A stretch of 64,000 nt of DNA from Campylorhamphus procurvoides (lineage: Eukaryota; Chordata; Aves; Passeriformes; Dendrocolaptidae), in NCBI GenBank assembly GCA_013396655.1, contig WBMV01000852.1:868001-932000 (forward strand), read 5' to 3'. Positions 13,275 through 25,556 of this stretch are shown piece by piece. The notes beneath the pieces were generated by a model that was not told the DNA's origin, did not search any database, and saw nothing but the letters and a program-made list of their open reading frames with translations. Position numbers and translations under genes: made by a program. How positions within the stretch are numbered: the first letter of the stretch is position 1; each line of letters opens with the position of its first letter.

Positions 13275-15907
13275 CACTCAGTCTGTAGAAAATTTTCATC
13301 CATATCCAAACAGGCCAGAAACTCCTTTCAGGAACTGCCATCACTAACCCACAGCAGCCAAAATCAGCAGCACTGGCCAGGCTGCACCGGGGACTGGGAT
13401 CAGACATTAAATAGCACACAAGCCCTTACTCTGAGGAAGGACTCACAGGAGGCTCACAGGTAACAGACCTTGTATTTTAGTGCATCTGGCAGTGCCCTGG
13501 TAATGAACTGTATACAGCACACACAGGATAAAATATCAGCATCTGCAGCATAAACACTGCTTGGACATCTCTCTCTCTTGATGCAAGAGGCATATGAATG
13601 ATAACAGCTTAATTTCTTGTTAAACTATAGTCTTTTCCTGGGCAGAAGAAGCAGGAAAATGTATTTCAGGTGGCAGCTGCAAATGTATCCTGTGCCTCTT
13701 TTGCCATGTAGTCATTCATTCTTTGACCTTTCCCCATAATATTCCATTATTTTATTTCCCTAGTAAAAATCTGTGATCCTAGCCAGAGTCCCTCCCTGGC
13801 ATTCTCTTTCCTCTTCAGAATTTTCTTATTTTCTCAACAACTGCTTCCCAATCTTACTTTTTCTGTTATAACAACAACGTGCCACTTACTTGGAGTTAGA
13901 GGTCGGTGAAACCAAGGTCACAAATACTGATTTCACATCTAAATGATGTGTATGAAAAGATTAAATAACGAAGACCTTGAAGTTGCTCAGCCCAAACAGC
14001 TGTATAAACCACTGAGGCACCCAGGAGAGGTTTTTCAAAAATTCTACTGTAAGCTGGGGACCTTTCCAGATGAATGGAATTTAGGTTGTAAACCCCATAG
14101 TTTTTTATTAAGACCAAAATACCCAAATGCTATCTGTATCCTTTGAATGTCTTCTGCCTTAACACTCATTGGTTATGACAACTACTAAAGCAGATCTGAG
14201 CTTAATGTTTTGCTCCAAAATCCACCTTAAGTATCCAATTATGAGGGCCCATAGGAATTATGCTCTTTAATTTGCTTAGAGCTGGATACCATTTACATTT
14301 CCACCACTGAGGGTACAGGCTTTCCAGTCTTTAGTCAATGCCACTATTAAATATACAAATCAGACATTTTTGAAAAATGAAAAACCCCACCACCTTGAAA
14401 TGCTCAAGCATTTTTTAAACCTAATGCTGACTGCTTGGCTTTATTAACTGTGACTGAAAATGCCTTCCAATATGTCAGCAGAGATACTTAGTTATTGTGG
14501 CTAACAGCATTACACAGGATTCAGCATCTAAATCTCTTAGCCTATATTGTGTGTCAGAAGTGTGGGAAAGAATGGCTGGAGAGAATTGTGTGGAGCTTGT
14601 CGTTGTCAGAGGGTGTATAATCTTAATTCTGGTGTCTTGTTCTCAGCAGTAATGAGAAAGATTTTGTAGGTTGAGTCATGAAAAATAAAGAATAGTCTCT
14701 GTTTGACTGTTATGGCAAGTGTCAAACCTGGTGAATAATGTAGATAATTTTTTGGACATTTGAAGTGGAGACTAATGTATGATTAATGTCAGTTCCACTG
14801 TGTCACTTCCTTGTTGCTCTGTCCAAGTGCCTTTGTGTTTCTCAGAACTAAAAACCAGTACAGAACCAGGTCTTGAGCAAGGACTGAGTTACAGTTTTTA
14901 TTGTGTATTTGTTGCTGTTTGGTTTTAAACTCATTTTATGTACATTGTAAGCAAAATAAACACATCACAATCTTCAGTTTTTTGGGGTTGGTCTGTCCTC
15001 AGTTGTATCTTTAGATACTTAATGGGGTATAAATTAAAAGCATACCTGGTGATATATTCTCACTATCAAAGGTTTCATTGTTCCCTAGAAATGTCTGTTG
15101 GTTTTCCCTCAGGATGATTATACTACGATTTTTACTTTAGTTATATGTTGCAAGGTATCCATATATATTATCCCAGAATAATTGGAAGAGCCTCAATAAG
15201 AGTTATTCTAATCACCTTTTTGCGAGAAATGACTCAGAATACTTTGATTAACCTCAACAACTGTTTGTTTAACTCTGTGCTTACCTCGAATTAAAGAAAC
15301 TGCACCCACCATGTATTTTCCTGGTGAGCAGAGAGGAGATGGGCTGTCGAGACACCCACCCCTCCATTGGGTACCCTCATGTGCTGCTGTGGCAGCACAG
15401 ACATCTTTCATCTTCCCAGCACAGCCTCACCTGGGAAATGCTGGTGGTACCAATGTTAAGGTGAGTGAGGGCTGGAAGGGCCAAAGCCTCTTCTCTTTTT
15501 TTCACTGTTCTTCCCTGTGTACACGTAGGATTTATCTAAAATCTCTTCCAAAATAAATCAATGTGATCTCATCAAATTATCGTATTAAAAATTTCAAGAT
15601 TAAAAATAGCTTTTTGTGTCTGAGTTTCCTTGTCTCTTCCTTTGTTCTGGTCTGATATGGACTCCAGGGAATCACCCTGTGCCATGTGCCTTCCCTGGAC
15701 AGAGGAGGCTTCTAACCCATCATTCACATTTTGTGTTTCAGGAACTATAAAATCCTTGTTAATTTCCAACTGTAAACTTTTCAAAAAGCACAGCCAATAC
15801 TGCCTTTTCTCTCCTTCAGTGCAGTTGATGGACAATAGAAAACAGTGACTTATTTCAACAGCTTCTCATGCCTGTCCCATGAGACCTTGCCTGTCTGCCT
15901 GGCTCTG
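13275..15907. other. Unique sequence, no gene seen
   Basis: No domain or RNA gene is recognised. Splice-like GTGAGT follows AAG at about 15460 (+), and a CGAG/GTAAGC donor-like motif occurs on the minus strand near 15285. Neither has a matching acceptor that delimits a convincing exon. Confidence 0.55.
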
Positions 15908-15982
15908 TCCCCTTCTCTCTTCTTCTTCTCTCTGTGTCTCTCTCTCTTATGGAAAAAAAATAAAATAAAAAAAATAAAAATC
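15908..15982. repeat. CT-rich tract followed by (TAAAA)-type A-rich tract
   Basis: About 40 bp of pyrimidine-only or nearly pyrimidine-only sequence (TTCTTCTTCTCTCT, then TCTCTCTCTC) runs directly into an A-rich tract of AAAATAAAAT-type units. Both are low-complexity simple repeats. Confidence 0.85.
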
Positions 15983-16104
15983 TCCAATGTATTCTATCTT
16001 TATGCAGGGTTGTTTGTTAAAACTCCTGTTGTTCTTGCTACCTGTCAACTCCCGCCAATTTACATATACCTTTTTTATTTTGGTCAAAATACTTTAATCG
16101 TGAA

Positions 16105-16425
16105 TGATGTTCTCTGCATGAGACTTTATCCATGCCAAGTACCAAGGAATAATTGCCTCCCATGTTTTATATATGGCATTGTTGTTACCAAGTGGCCACA
16201 TGAGATTTGCACCTCTGTCACAGCACTGCACTGCTGACAGGCACTTTAGCTCTGTTCTCTTGTGACACTGAATAGTGCATTGCCACTTGTCCACTTCGAA
16301 TGCCATCTCATTGAATCTTGACCATCTCTCCAATTTATTGAGATAATACTGAATCATAATTCTGGCTCCAAGAATGTTGTTACCCTTGATGGTTTAATGT
16401 ACACTGCACACTTTACATGAGAACA
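16105..16425 (-). mobile_element. Ancient CR1 LINE remnant, reverse-transcriptase/ORF2 region
   Basis: Read on the minus strand, this follows the second half of the CR1 ORF2 in order. A decayed 'KFADDTKLGG' region lies near 16390-16415 (GTAAAGTGTGCAGTG). It is followed by YLNKLERWS (16300-16345), matching the usual DLDKLEKWS block, then MAF-VDK at the 'MKFN-DKC' position, and KTWEAIIPWY near 16130-16165, matching 'KTREVIVPLYSAL'. The nucleotide match to the family is also clear (GGGAGGCAATTATTCC for GGGAGGTAATTGTCCC). Key aspartates are lost and frames are broken, so it is inactive. Decay is far greater than in the other CR1 copies here, so it is an old insertion. It ends near 16105, where similarity fades. 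Confidence 0.75.
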
Positions 16426-19400
16426 GTCTTCCATCATTTAAGTTAATGAAAGCACTGACAGACCTCTCTCTGAAATACCTTCCTACCTTTAGGGCAAGGT
16501 ATTAAATCTTCTAGGAAAGTGTATTTTCAGCCACTTTGGTAGTATTGTTGATTAGTGCTAGCACATATCTTTTCATCTTGCTTCTATGGATGCTATATAG
16601 CTTTATGAGCGTAAATATAGATGCTTCCTTCTGCATCTCTTATCTGCTAAACAATTATTTGGTCAAAGAATATCGTGAGTTTTCTGTGGACTGTTTTTAG
16701 TCCAGGAGCTCAGGAATAAAATATTTTAACAAAACCACAGAGTATTTTTTTGTCCCAAAGTTGTTTGCCTCATTTCTCTGCCACGGGTGCAGCAAATATG
16801 ATGGAGGGCTTGAGGATTTTATTATTGTGTCATTGTAGGTGATTGTAGATATGACCAAAAAATTTTCAAATGTCTGTATAACCACACATGGAATAGATAT
16901 AATGCATTAATTCAAGATGGTTTTCTGGGAATTAATTTACATTTCATATATTTGAGAGTCTCACATGAAAAGACATTTTTATCATGACTTTTAATACAGT
17001 AATTTGATGAGATCATAAGGATTTACTTTGGAAGGATTTATAATTAGTTTCTGTGTATACAGAAGGTCCTATTCCACAAGTGTGACATTTGTATTTATTT
17101 GTTCTCTATAATGTCTCATGAAGGAGAGAGAAAAATAAGTGCAATCACAGGGCAATAGGATCTTCTGTCTCCTCTCATTGCGTTGTGACTGCTAATAACA
17201 AATTGTCAGTGGAAGAGCTGTGAAGAAGGGGAAAGAGTCCATGTCCCTTTAAGAAGAAAGAATTTAATTATTAACAATATCTGAGTTCCATACACTGTGT
17301 TAAACTTCTTCTTGTCCTTTCCATGCTAATTTATATTCTACCCTGCCCTAGATACAAGATATGTTCCCCAAACTGCCTTCAATAATACAGAACATTTTTT
17401 GAGGGAAGCTCTTTCTTCTTTCTTTCAGTTGAATGTATGATGAAAAAGTTGAATAACCCTCAAGCAAATGCATTTTAAGAACAATCTTGTGGGTGTGCGA
17501 GGAACAAGCAGTGAAATAACTGCTGAGTCACTTCCTCCTGCCATGTAAGGTGTCCTCAGGAACCCAGAAAGCTTGCTGAAGTCAAAACCATGCTTCACTG
17601 GTATAGCACATCTATCTGGGCCATCATGAGAACGCTTCCTGACAAATCTGTGGGGGAAAGACAAGATAATTAAGGGACTGACTCTGGAATGGGAGCTGTT
17701 AACTCATGCACTGAGCTCAGTGGAGCAGGCACCTTGTAAATGTCACCATCAAACCAGATATTTATTAGTTTGAACTGACACACTCTAACTTCCCAGTAAG
17801 TGCTGAGAAAATATTCCCTATCACTTGAGACATTTAAAACTGCAGCAGATTGAACACAGTCTGAAAAAAATGTTCTCTTGAGCTGAATGCTCTTATAGCA
17901 GGGAGGGGAGTGATGAGATGAGCAGTTTTGGTCTGTCCCCCCTGTTTCTGCCCTGCTCCTTTCCTGCCACCACCTCCAAGATGCTATTGGCTGCTTCTAC
18001 AGTTTGAATTGTTTCCAGAGGGCTACAGAGTAAGTGGGCAACTTGACTTACACAGTAATGAGTAGTGGCCAGAGAATAAAATAATGGGAACACTTTAAAA
18101 AAATAATATTGACTTTCTCCCCCTCCTTGCTTACCAGCTGTGCCGTGAGAGAAACCAATCACAGACTCATTCCCAAACTGTCCAGATGAAAAAGACCTGT
18201 AGGGTACTTTGCTTATTGCCATAACTCTCTGGAATTGCTCCCTGCCATATATTTGAGTACTATATTCAGGCTAATTTGCCATAACTTTCCACTAGAAACC
18301 TATTCCATACCCTGATAAATTTCATCTCTAGCTCTTCCCGCAACTCCCATCCTGAAAAACGCAGTTCATATTTTCCCTTGTCCATTTTCATTCTGAATCG
18401 GAGAGGCTGTCTGAAATGTTAAAAGGCTAAGGACCTCAGCAGGCACTGGAGAATCTTGTTGAGGCTTCCCCTGTCATTTTCTTTGCTCTGTGGAAGATCT
18501 GGCATTGTAATAAAAATTCCAGACAGGCAAGAATAATTATCCATATTACCGGACAATCTCCTACCCTCATCTCCTGGAGATAGAACTTTTTTTTACCTAC
18601 AACTTGGGAAAGTATTGTTTAACAAGTATGAAAGGAGAAGTGCTTTATAACACAGTCAGTTCTACCATACTATGAAGGAATAGCTTCACAGACTATAGAG
18701 ACGAAACAGAATTTTAAAATAGCCTTTCAGACACGTACACCTTCTGTTGGGCCAAGAGGATGTTGAAATGATTCAGGCTTTATTCTGCAATACAGAACCC
18801 AGCACAGGCTCATGTACCCCAGTTCTTGGGTGTTGTGCTTTTGTAGTTGTCATATTTTGCCATTTTCATCTAGATTTTTGAGATCTTCAGCAGCTTAATA
18901 CAAGTACTGAAACCTGCTTATATGTTTTTAGCAAGAATCCTTGTAAGTGTCACTAAAGCATAAAGGAAGCATTACTTCCCTGAGCAACTGGAGATAAAGG
19001 TGTGCTGTGTTGGAAAAAATGGTATTTTTTGTGTGTAATATTATCACTTTCAATCCCTCTCTTGGTTATCTCTCTTTATTCCACACAAGGATGGTACTAA
19101 TAGCCTGGAGCAATCTCTGTGTGCCCTTTCAATCAGAAAAAAAGTCTTGATTTGTATACTTATATGGCACAGGCCAAGCTAAAGTGAGAATTTATTTCCT
19201 GTAGAAAACAGCTTTAATGCGAAAGGTGATCCTCAAAAGTTTCACAGTTCCAGTTGCCTTGGATAAGCATCAAGAAAGGCAGCTGCTTATCCAAGTGAGT
19301 CCCCCATACATCCAAGAGCTGCCCAGTCACAGACGAGGTGGGGAATGTTCTGTACACAGGCCCCTTTCTCCAAGGCCAGTGCACATATTTAAAGACTAAA

Positions 19401-19580
19401 GTGGGATTAATACGACAACACTTTCAGTACCTCATTCTGCATTGTATTGTGGTCCAGAATTCTGCCCTGCTCAGAGCCTTCAGCTCCTGCCCCTCACTAC
19501 TTTTGTGCTCCCTCCACCTACCTTAGACTTTGCAGTCCTCTCTCATAACCCCAGATCCTTCATTGTGTTCATAAAAATTG
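16426..19580. other. Unique AT-rich sequence, no gene seen
   Basis: No recognisable repeat family, RNA or exon. Short open frames only (up to 109 codons on the minus strand at 17893-18222), without motif support. Confidence 0.55.
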
Positions 19581-19612
19581 AAACAAAAAAGAAAAAGAAA
19601 AGAAAGAAAGGG
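19581..19612. repeat. Purine tract (GAAA-type)
   Basis: Uninterrupted or nearly uninterrupted A/G sequence with GAAAA and GAAAG units over about 32 bp. Confidence 0.85.
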
Positions 19613-20665
19613 ATAAACAATGTTAGTAAAATATTCACCAGTCTTTTAGAGCACCAAACAAATTATGGCAATAAGAATGTTTATTGGAAATTTAAGTCAT
19701 CTTCAGTTTTCCTAGTTATACATTTGTTCTTAAACTTAATGAGTGCTAAAACAGAGGACAGAGGGAGTAAGTAGCTTATTGTTTAGAGTGCTGAGAGCTG
19801 CCTAAAAGGATGTTGTACTGAGAATACTCTCGAACATGAAAAAGAGACTCACAGGAAAACTGCTATTATCTCAAGTAATCTTCAGCAAAGAGGATGTGTC
19901 TATGAAATAACTTTTGGAGACCTTGGGTAATTCAATACCTCAACCTCTGCTCACCACACTACTAGATCAGAAAAGAAATGTTCATAAGCCCTTTTGAAAT
20001 ACCATTCTTCCACAAAAGAAGTGCACTAAAATGTGTGGTATATGGCAAATGAAGGATGGATTAGTATGTGACCTAATGATTAGATGAACAAAAGAGGGGA
20101 AAAACATTGCACCACCTTTCTGTAAGTTCCATTTATCCATGAAATAAAAATTGCATTCATATTTGCATTTCCATTACACAGAATAGCTACCTTCTGACTT
20201 ACCAGTACAATGTTATTGTTTTATTTATTTCACAGTATGACCAGCTGGTAGAAAAATAGGATTCAATAATGTGGACATTTCACAGTAAATAAATTGCATT
20301 AATACAACAATGCAAAAGCTGTGCTCAGCAGTTTCTCTAGGACAAGGTCTGTTCTAGAACTACGCATCCAGGTTTCTAAACACTTGGAGAACTATGAAGG
20401 TTACCTTTTCTTGTATGAAATAATACAAAAATCTGATTAATTTCTTCTTAGGATTCTGTTTATGCACTTCTACCCATTAAAAAAGTTACATGTTTAATTG
20501 GCTGCTTTCAAGCAGAATATTTATGTGTCTCTCTTTCTCATATTCACTATTACAGGCTTCTGTGTAAAATCTTGTAGTGACTAAAGACTACACAATGAAT
20601 AGGAAAGCATAGGCATTGGCTCAGTTTCAAAGTCACTCTATGCAGAGATTACTCAATGCCCCCAA
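19613..20665. other. Unique AT-rich sequence, no gene seen
   Basis: No gene, RNA or repeat family is recognised. Confidence 0.55.
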
Positions 20666-20717
20666 GGGAAAAAAAAAAGAAAAAAAATTAAAAAAACCCA
20701 AAAATAAAAAAGAAAGA
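20666..20717. repeat. A-rich low-complexity tract
   Basis: A runs of 7 to 10 bases are interrupted by single G, TT or CCC over about 50 bp. No upstream retrocopy could be recognised. Confidence 0.85.
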
Positions 20718-23700
20718 ATTCAGAAAGGTTCTTTATGTGTTGACTTGATTGCCTGGCAGATTTAGTGTTCTCTGTGCAGAATTCAATTTCTTCTGTGGGT
20801 TGGTCCGTAGGACAAGTGTTCTCTGCTCCATTTCTTTGAGCTGTCAGAGACAAAGGGGCTCCTCTCCTTGTCCTTTGGTCTTCGCTGGTCACTGGATACC
20901 CACAGGGTCTCTGAAAACCCTTTTAGTACTTTGCTATGGAAGCAATCAGTGAAATCTCTGCTTCTACCTCCTAAGCAGGTCCTGTTCAAAGAATGAACAC
21001 TAAATCTATCCAAGAGTCTGTCTCCTTTCCCACTGATGAACTGTTTACAAACTTCTGAAAATAAACGAGAAGACACACAAGTGGTGTCGTGGCTGCTGTT
21101 CCTTGTGGACAGTGATACGAACTGACAACAGCTGCTACCGTGTGCTGTGGGTTTGTTGTAACAGAGCTGATGGCAGGGCCTTGTGGCAAGACAGCCCTTC
21201 CAGAATGTGTTCCCTTGACTCCTTCTCCTCTCTGTTTCTCGTGCTGTGCTTCCAATTCACGGGCCAGTTTGATACCAGCCAGTCATTTCTTATATTTTGC
21301 TGGCAGCAAGCACCGTCTGTGCAAACCCCGTGCTATTGAGCAGCATTAGTGTCCATCAGAGAGAGGCAGTGCATTCTTTTGCCAGCACTCAAACTTGCTT
21401 GGCCTTCATGAGACAATGAATTCTTTATATATTGCTTAAAGAATTATTTTAGTATTTTGTTTGAGTTTCATAGAAGCCCTGGATTCTCTCACTATGAATG
21501 GAAAATCATCGTGGAAGGAAAGAACACAGTGAGGTCATGTCCTAGTTTGAAGGGTAACAAAACCAAAATGAAAATAAAAATATTTGCCTGCTTTTAATGC
21601 TCCCAGTTGTCCTATTTCCTCTTAACTACTTTGTAGCAACAGCAATCTTTTTATTTCTGATCCAGCATGAAGGGAAAAGAAAAACCTCTCGAAAATGTAG
21701 CACTTGTATATGGATAATCATGTATTTTTCTTAAGAAATTACTTAACTATTCATATGTTCATAAAAGTACCTCCAACAATTAAGTAAGAAAAAAACAAAA
21801 AGTGGGTTTAATTTTTTATATTATTCATTGCAATGGGCTATTTTAGGATGGTGAAATTAAGCTGTCCAAGTTCTCTAGTTCTGTCTCACCATTTTCCATC
21901 TGCACTCCTGCAACATGTGGGTCATGAGGAGTGGAATTACAGAAGGCGGCAAAATTATTTTCCAGACTCTTATGGCCTCTGATAGGGTCAGAAGTACCAT
22001 GAAGATATGTTTAAAGTCTGGTTTTGTCCTATTTGCTCTAGAAACAACTCAATAGATTTTTTTTCTTATATGTTCCCCAATTGCATGTCTAAACTCCTCC
22101 CATTTCTATAGTGCACACACACTGACACACTTCCATTGTTTAGAGATATGCTTGGCATGGAGCACGAACGAAAAGAAATAAATGAGTAATGAAAAATACT
22201 GTAGCTATATTTGTATTTATCATTAGCAAGATAACTCCAGCCTGCATCCTCTGCTGATTACAATTAATATGAAAGAATAGAAATTATAACAAACAAAAAA
22301 CTTCTCGCACATTATGCATGAGCATCAAGCTGATTTCACTCTAATGTTCCATGACATCCACAGAGCATTCAGAAAGCTTGAAACAACCATAATAAAGATC
22401 TAAATATGTAATTTTTCTTTTTATGCCACTGCTAAATTATAACCTTACAAACATTGGAATTTCACTGGTGCCACTGCATGTTGTTCTTAGTGAGGAATTT
22501 AGTCTCTAGTTTTAATTATGCATGATCTTTAATTCTATTTTTATCTATATTCATCACCTCCTCTGCAAGGGTGAAATGAAGAGTTTTCTTATGGTATATC
22601 ATCCAAGACCAGCAGTCCCTGGGCTATCCTGGCTCTGCTTCTATTAAAGCTACTGCAGCTGTGAGAAGTACCCTCACATTTGGATCTGGCCTCCAATATT
22701 TTAGCATGAAGTAACTACAATGCAGCAAAAGTTGCAAAGCATTCACTTTGAAAATTTGAGACTTTCTGCAACAAACACTTTTTTCTCCCTGTCGCAGTAT
22801 CCTCCTGTCTGATGACTCTTCTGCTGACAGTAAACTAAATATTGAACAGCCCTTCAAGGGATTTGCCTTTTTACTTCTGAGCTTTTCAAAGAAACTGATA
22901 AAATGTCTAATTATTTGAATAATCAAGGCAATGAATATTTGATCACTAACATCAAAGATGAAGCCATAACTCAAGAGCTGAGGTATGTGCTTAATATTGC
23001 ATTACTCATAACACAAAGAAAATTATAATTTCCTTGAAAATGTATTTGTTCAAGGTATTTTTCCTGTCTTTTGGGACAGTGGAATGAAGAAATATTGGGA
23101 ATTAATTTACATATATTTATTTAATTATCCAAAACTTGCCATTGTGCCACTTGTCAAGCTGCTGGATGAAAGAAATCAGTGATCAATTACAGAGAATAAC
23201 CTGTAATAACACTGTTATCCTGTGTCCTGTAATAACTTGGACACATTTCACAATAATTTATAATAATTCAGGTCTGGAGGATGGAGTGTCAATGGAGTGG
23301 GTTTGGATTTGGTTTTGAGTGGGATAAACTGACAAGTGACTATGGAACATTATCACTGCCACTTCCTGGGAGTTCTCGCTTGCCTTTCTCTTCCCAACAT
23401 TCTGAAGAGGAGCCAGTTTAGTCCTCATCCCCCTTTCTCGTGTCAACCCTCAAGGCTCAGCATCACAGCACTGATCATTAAAAAATACACTTTGACTTTG
23501 GTGTGACCTTCAAAGCTCAATGTGGATTTAGCCAGAAAACAAAGCAGCCATTTCTTTTTTAATATTTCCAACACATCTTAAGCTATTTAGACACCTTCCA
23601 CCAAGAGCAGTTGCCACCTGTCAACTTTATGAAGCCCTTTGTATTTAAGTGCCCTGACAAGTTGTTCATATAAAGATATTTTTGTTGCAGATAATTAAAA

Positions 23701-24104
23701 TTATTAACTAATATCTGTCAAGATGTAGGGAATTACAAAGGCATATAGGCCATTTAATTGAGCCTGGTCTGACTGAGGGCTTGCACCTTTCATTCTCCTC
23801 CCCTCTACAATCCCTGGAGCAAATCCTCATTACAAAAGACCAAACACAGGTTGGCTCCCCCAGGTGTCTCCAAGCATAGAATTTCAGGTCTGGGTTTGCC
23901 ATCCAAACCCCGTTACTGAGGCAGAACAGTGCACAGTAAGTGCAACACTGCACAGAGAGCCAAGAAACATCCCATGAGGTCAAAATTCAGTTCATATTCC
24001 CTCTTTTTACACATTTAATCAGTTTCTCATTCATTTTGCTGTGTGTGTGGCCCCACGGATTAGATCTTGAGTCATGCATCTCCCACTCACTTTTAATCTC
24101 CTTT
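20718..24104. other. Unique sequence, no gene seen
   Basis: Slightly more GC-rich at 20740-21400, where several overlapping short frames are open on both strands (the longest is 97 codons). None shows domain features. The rest is ordinary AT-rich sequence. Confidence 0.5.
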
Positions 24105-24133
24105 GTTAATTAGTTTATGTGTTAATTAGTTTA
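24105..24133. repeat. 16-bp tandem duplication
   Basis: GTTAATTAGTTTA occurs at 24105-24117 and again at 24121-24133, giving a 16-bp period with identical cores. Confidence 0.85.
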
Positions 24134-25445
24134 CACTAAGCATGACTCCAAGCTTCATTTATTCACAGAAATGTTCTGTATTTTCAGCATTTTATTTGAG
24201 CTTTTTCTGGTCTGGATATCCTTGCTGTGCAGTAGCTCAGGTGTCTGAGTGATCACCGATGCTCTTCAGTGGACTGCAGACATTCTGCTTATTAATTTAA
24301 GTAACTGCCCACCAGTCATATCCTCGAGTAGCCCTTCACTTCTGCTGCATGGCAACAATACTTGGGCTTTCTGCTTTCTTAAGGCAATGCAGTCATATTT
24401 CACACCCTGTACTAATGCAGATTTTCAGACAGAAAAAGGATCTAGTCAGCTGCAGTCATGCAAAGCCTGTATGGGGGATGTTATCACAATACTCCATTAT
24501 TTAGTAGAGTTGGTTGTAAAATAAGAAAAATATAAATATTGTATATTTTAAGCTCTGACTCCAGCACTCTTTTTTAATAGCTACATATTTTCTAAACCTC
24601 ACGTTTGAAGTCATTTTTGCTGGCAAACTTGATTTCTTTATATTTTTTAAAGGAGAGAATGAAGACGGTTTTTTTTAAAAAAACAAACAAAACCACCAAA
24701 ACCAAACAATAAAACTACTTTGTTTTTAAAAGTGACTTGTGTTCATTTCGTTTGAATAAATGTTAATGGAAATGGAAATTCATAGCCCCTCTGAGAAGTC
24801 CCCAAACCTTCTCCAAATATACAGCTAGACAAAGAAAGTGAAGTCATTGCCTCGTTGCCCTTAGGGAGATCAATACAGTGGCCTGTGGCAGTGTTGTTTG
24901 TCCACCACACCCACTCACCAACCTGACCTCAAAATGAATGAGAAAGAAGGAAAAAGACACCTGTGTTATGCTGACCTCATTGTCAATTAATAAAATAAAA
25001 TATTGTCTAGGTTTCATCTCAATTATTAGATTGATAGTGAATAAATGATTCAAGTGAAAGGATAAAGGAGATTTATTTATCCAAAGAACTCTCTAATTCC
25101 TTGATAGCAGAATTCTTCATTGGATAAAAACCCCTACAATAGCTCAAATTGCAGATATTCACTAGCAGAGAAAAAACTTTCTTTAAAAAAAGCAATACAA
25201 CTACTGCTGTAATTTCTGCTGTTAAGAAATAATTACAAATTGTACTTGGAGCTCCACTTGGATATCAAAGACCAACTGTAATAAGAAATTATCTCTTATA
25301 AAGAAGAGGCTGTGTTCTAAGGAATGTCTAAAATAGAAATGGGCATCCAGAGCAAACGTGGGTGTACAGTCACCTCTCAAAGGGGAGCAAGAGCAGCCCT
25401 GTAGCTTCTCACAGTGGCTGCTGTGGCTGCTCTCTTTTATTTCAG
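24134..25445. other. Unique sequence, no gene seen
   Basis: Includes a poly-T/poly-A hairpin followed by A/C-rich sequence (about 24669-24710). No gene or repeat family is recognised. Confidence 0.55.
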
Positions 25446-25556
25446 CATGTCATAAAAGCAGCTTTTCTTCCTGTCTATGCCAGCTCTTCCACAACAGGAG
25501 CTCAGCAGGCGTCCTCCAGGTGTGCTCCAGCAGCTGCCTTTGGACACCTCAGTGCT
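25446..25556 (+). other. Candidate 111-nt internal exon (splice grammar only)
   Basis: A textbook acceptor (TGCTCTCTTTTATTTCAG, AG at 25444-25445) is followed by 111 nt with higher GC than the flanks, then a textbook donor GTAAGT at 25557-25562. The segment is a multiple of three and open in two of three frames. The register starting at its first base reads HVIKAAFLPVYASSSTT and onward. The protein is not recognised. It could be a non-coding RNA exon, an alternative exon or a chance pairing of good sites. Nothing else on this strand in the window looks like a partner exon except the weak candidate at 12687. Confidence 0.25.

Noticed and set aside
15208..15470. Exons suggested by GTGAGT (+) and GTAAGC (-) motifs
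   Set aside because: No matching acceptor at a plausible distance, and no conserved-looking peptide.
15845..16237. 130-codon + strand open frame
   Set aside because: Covers a CT-rich and A-rich tract and runs antisense into the CR1 remnant, so it is a repeat-derived shadow.
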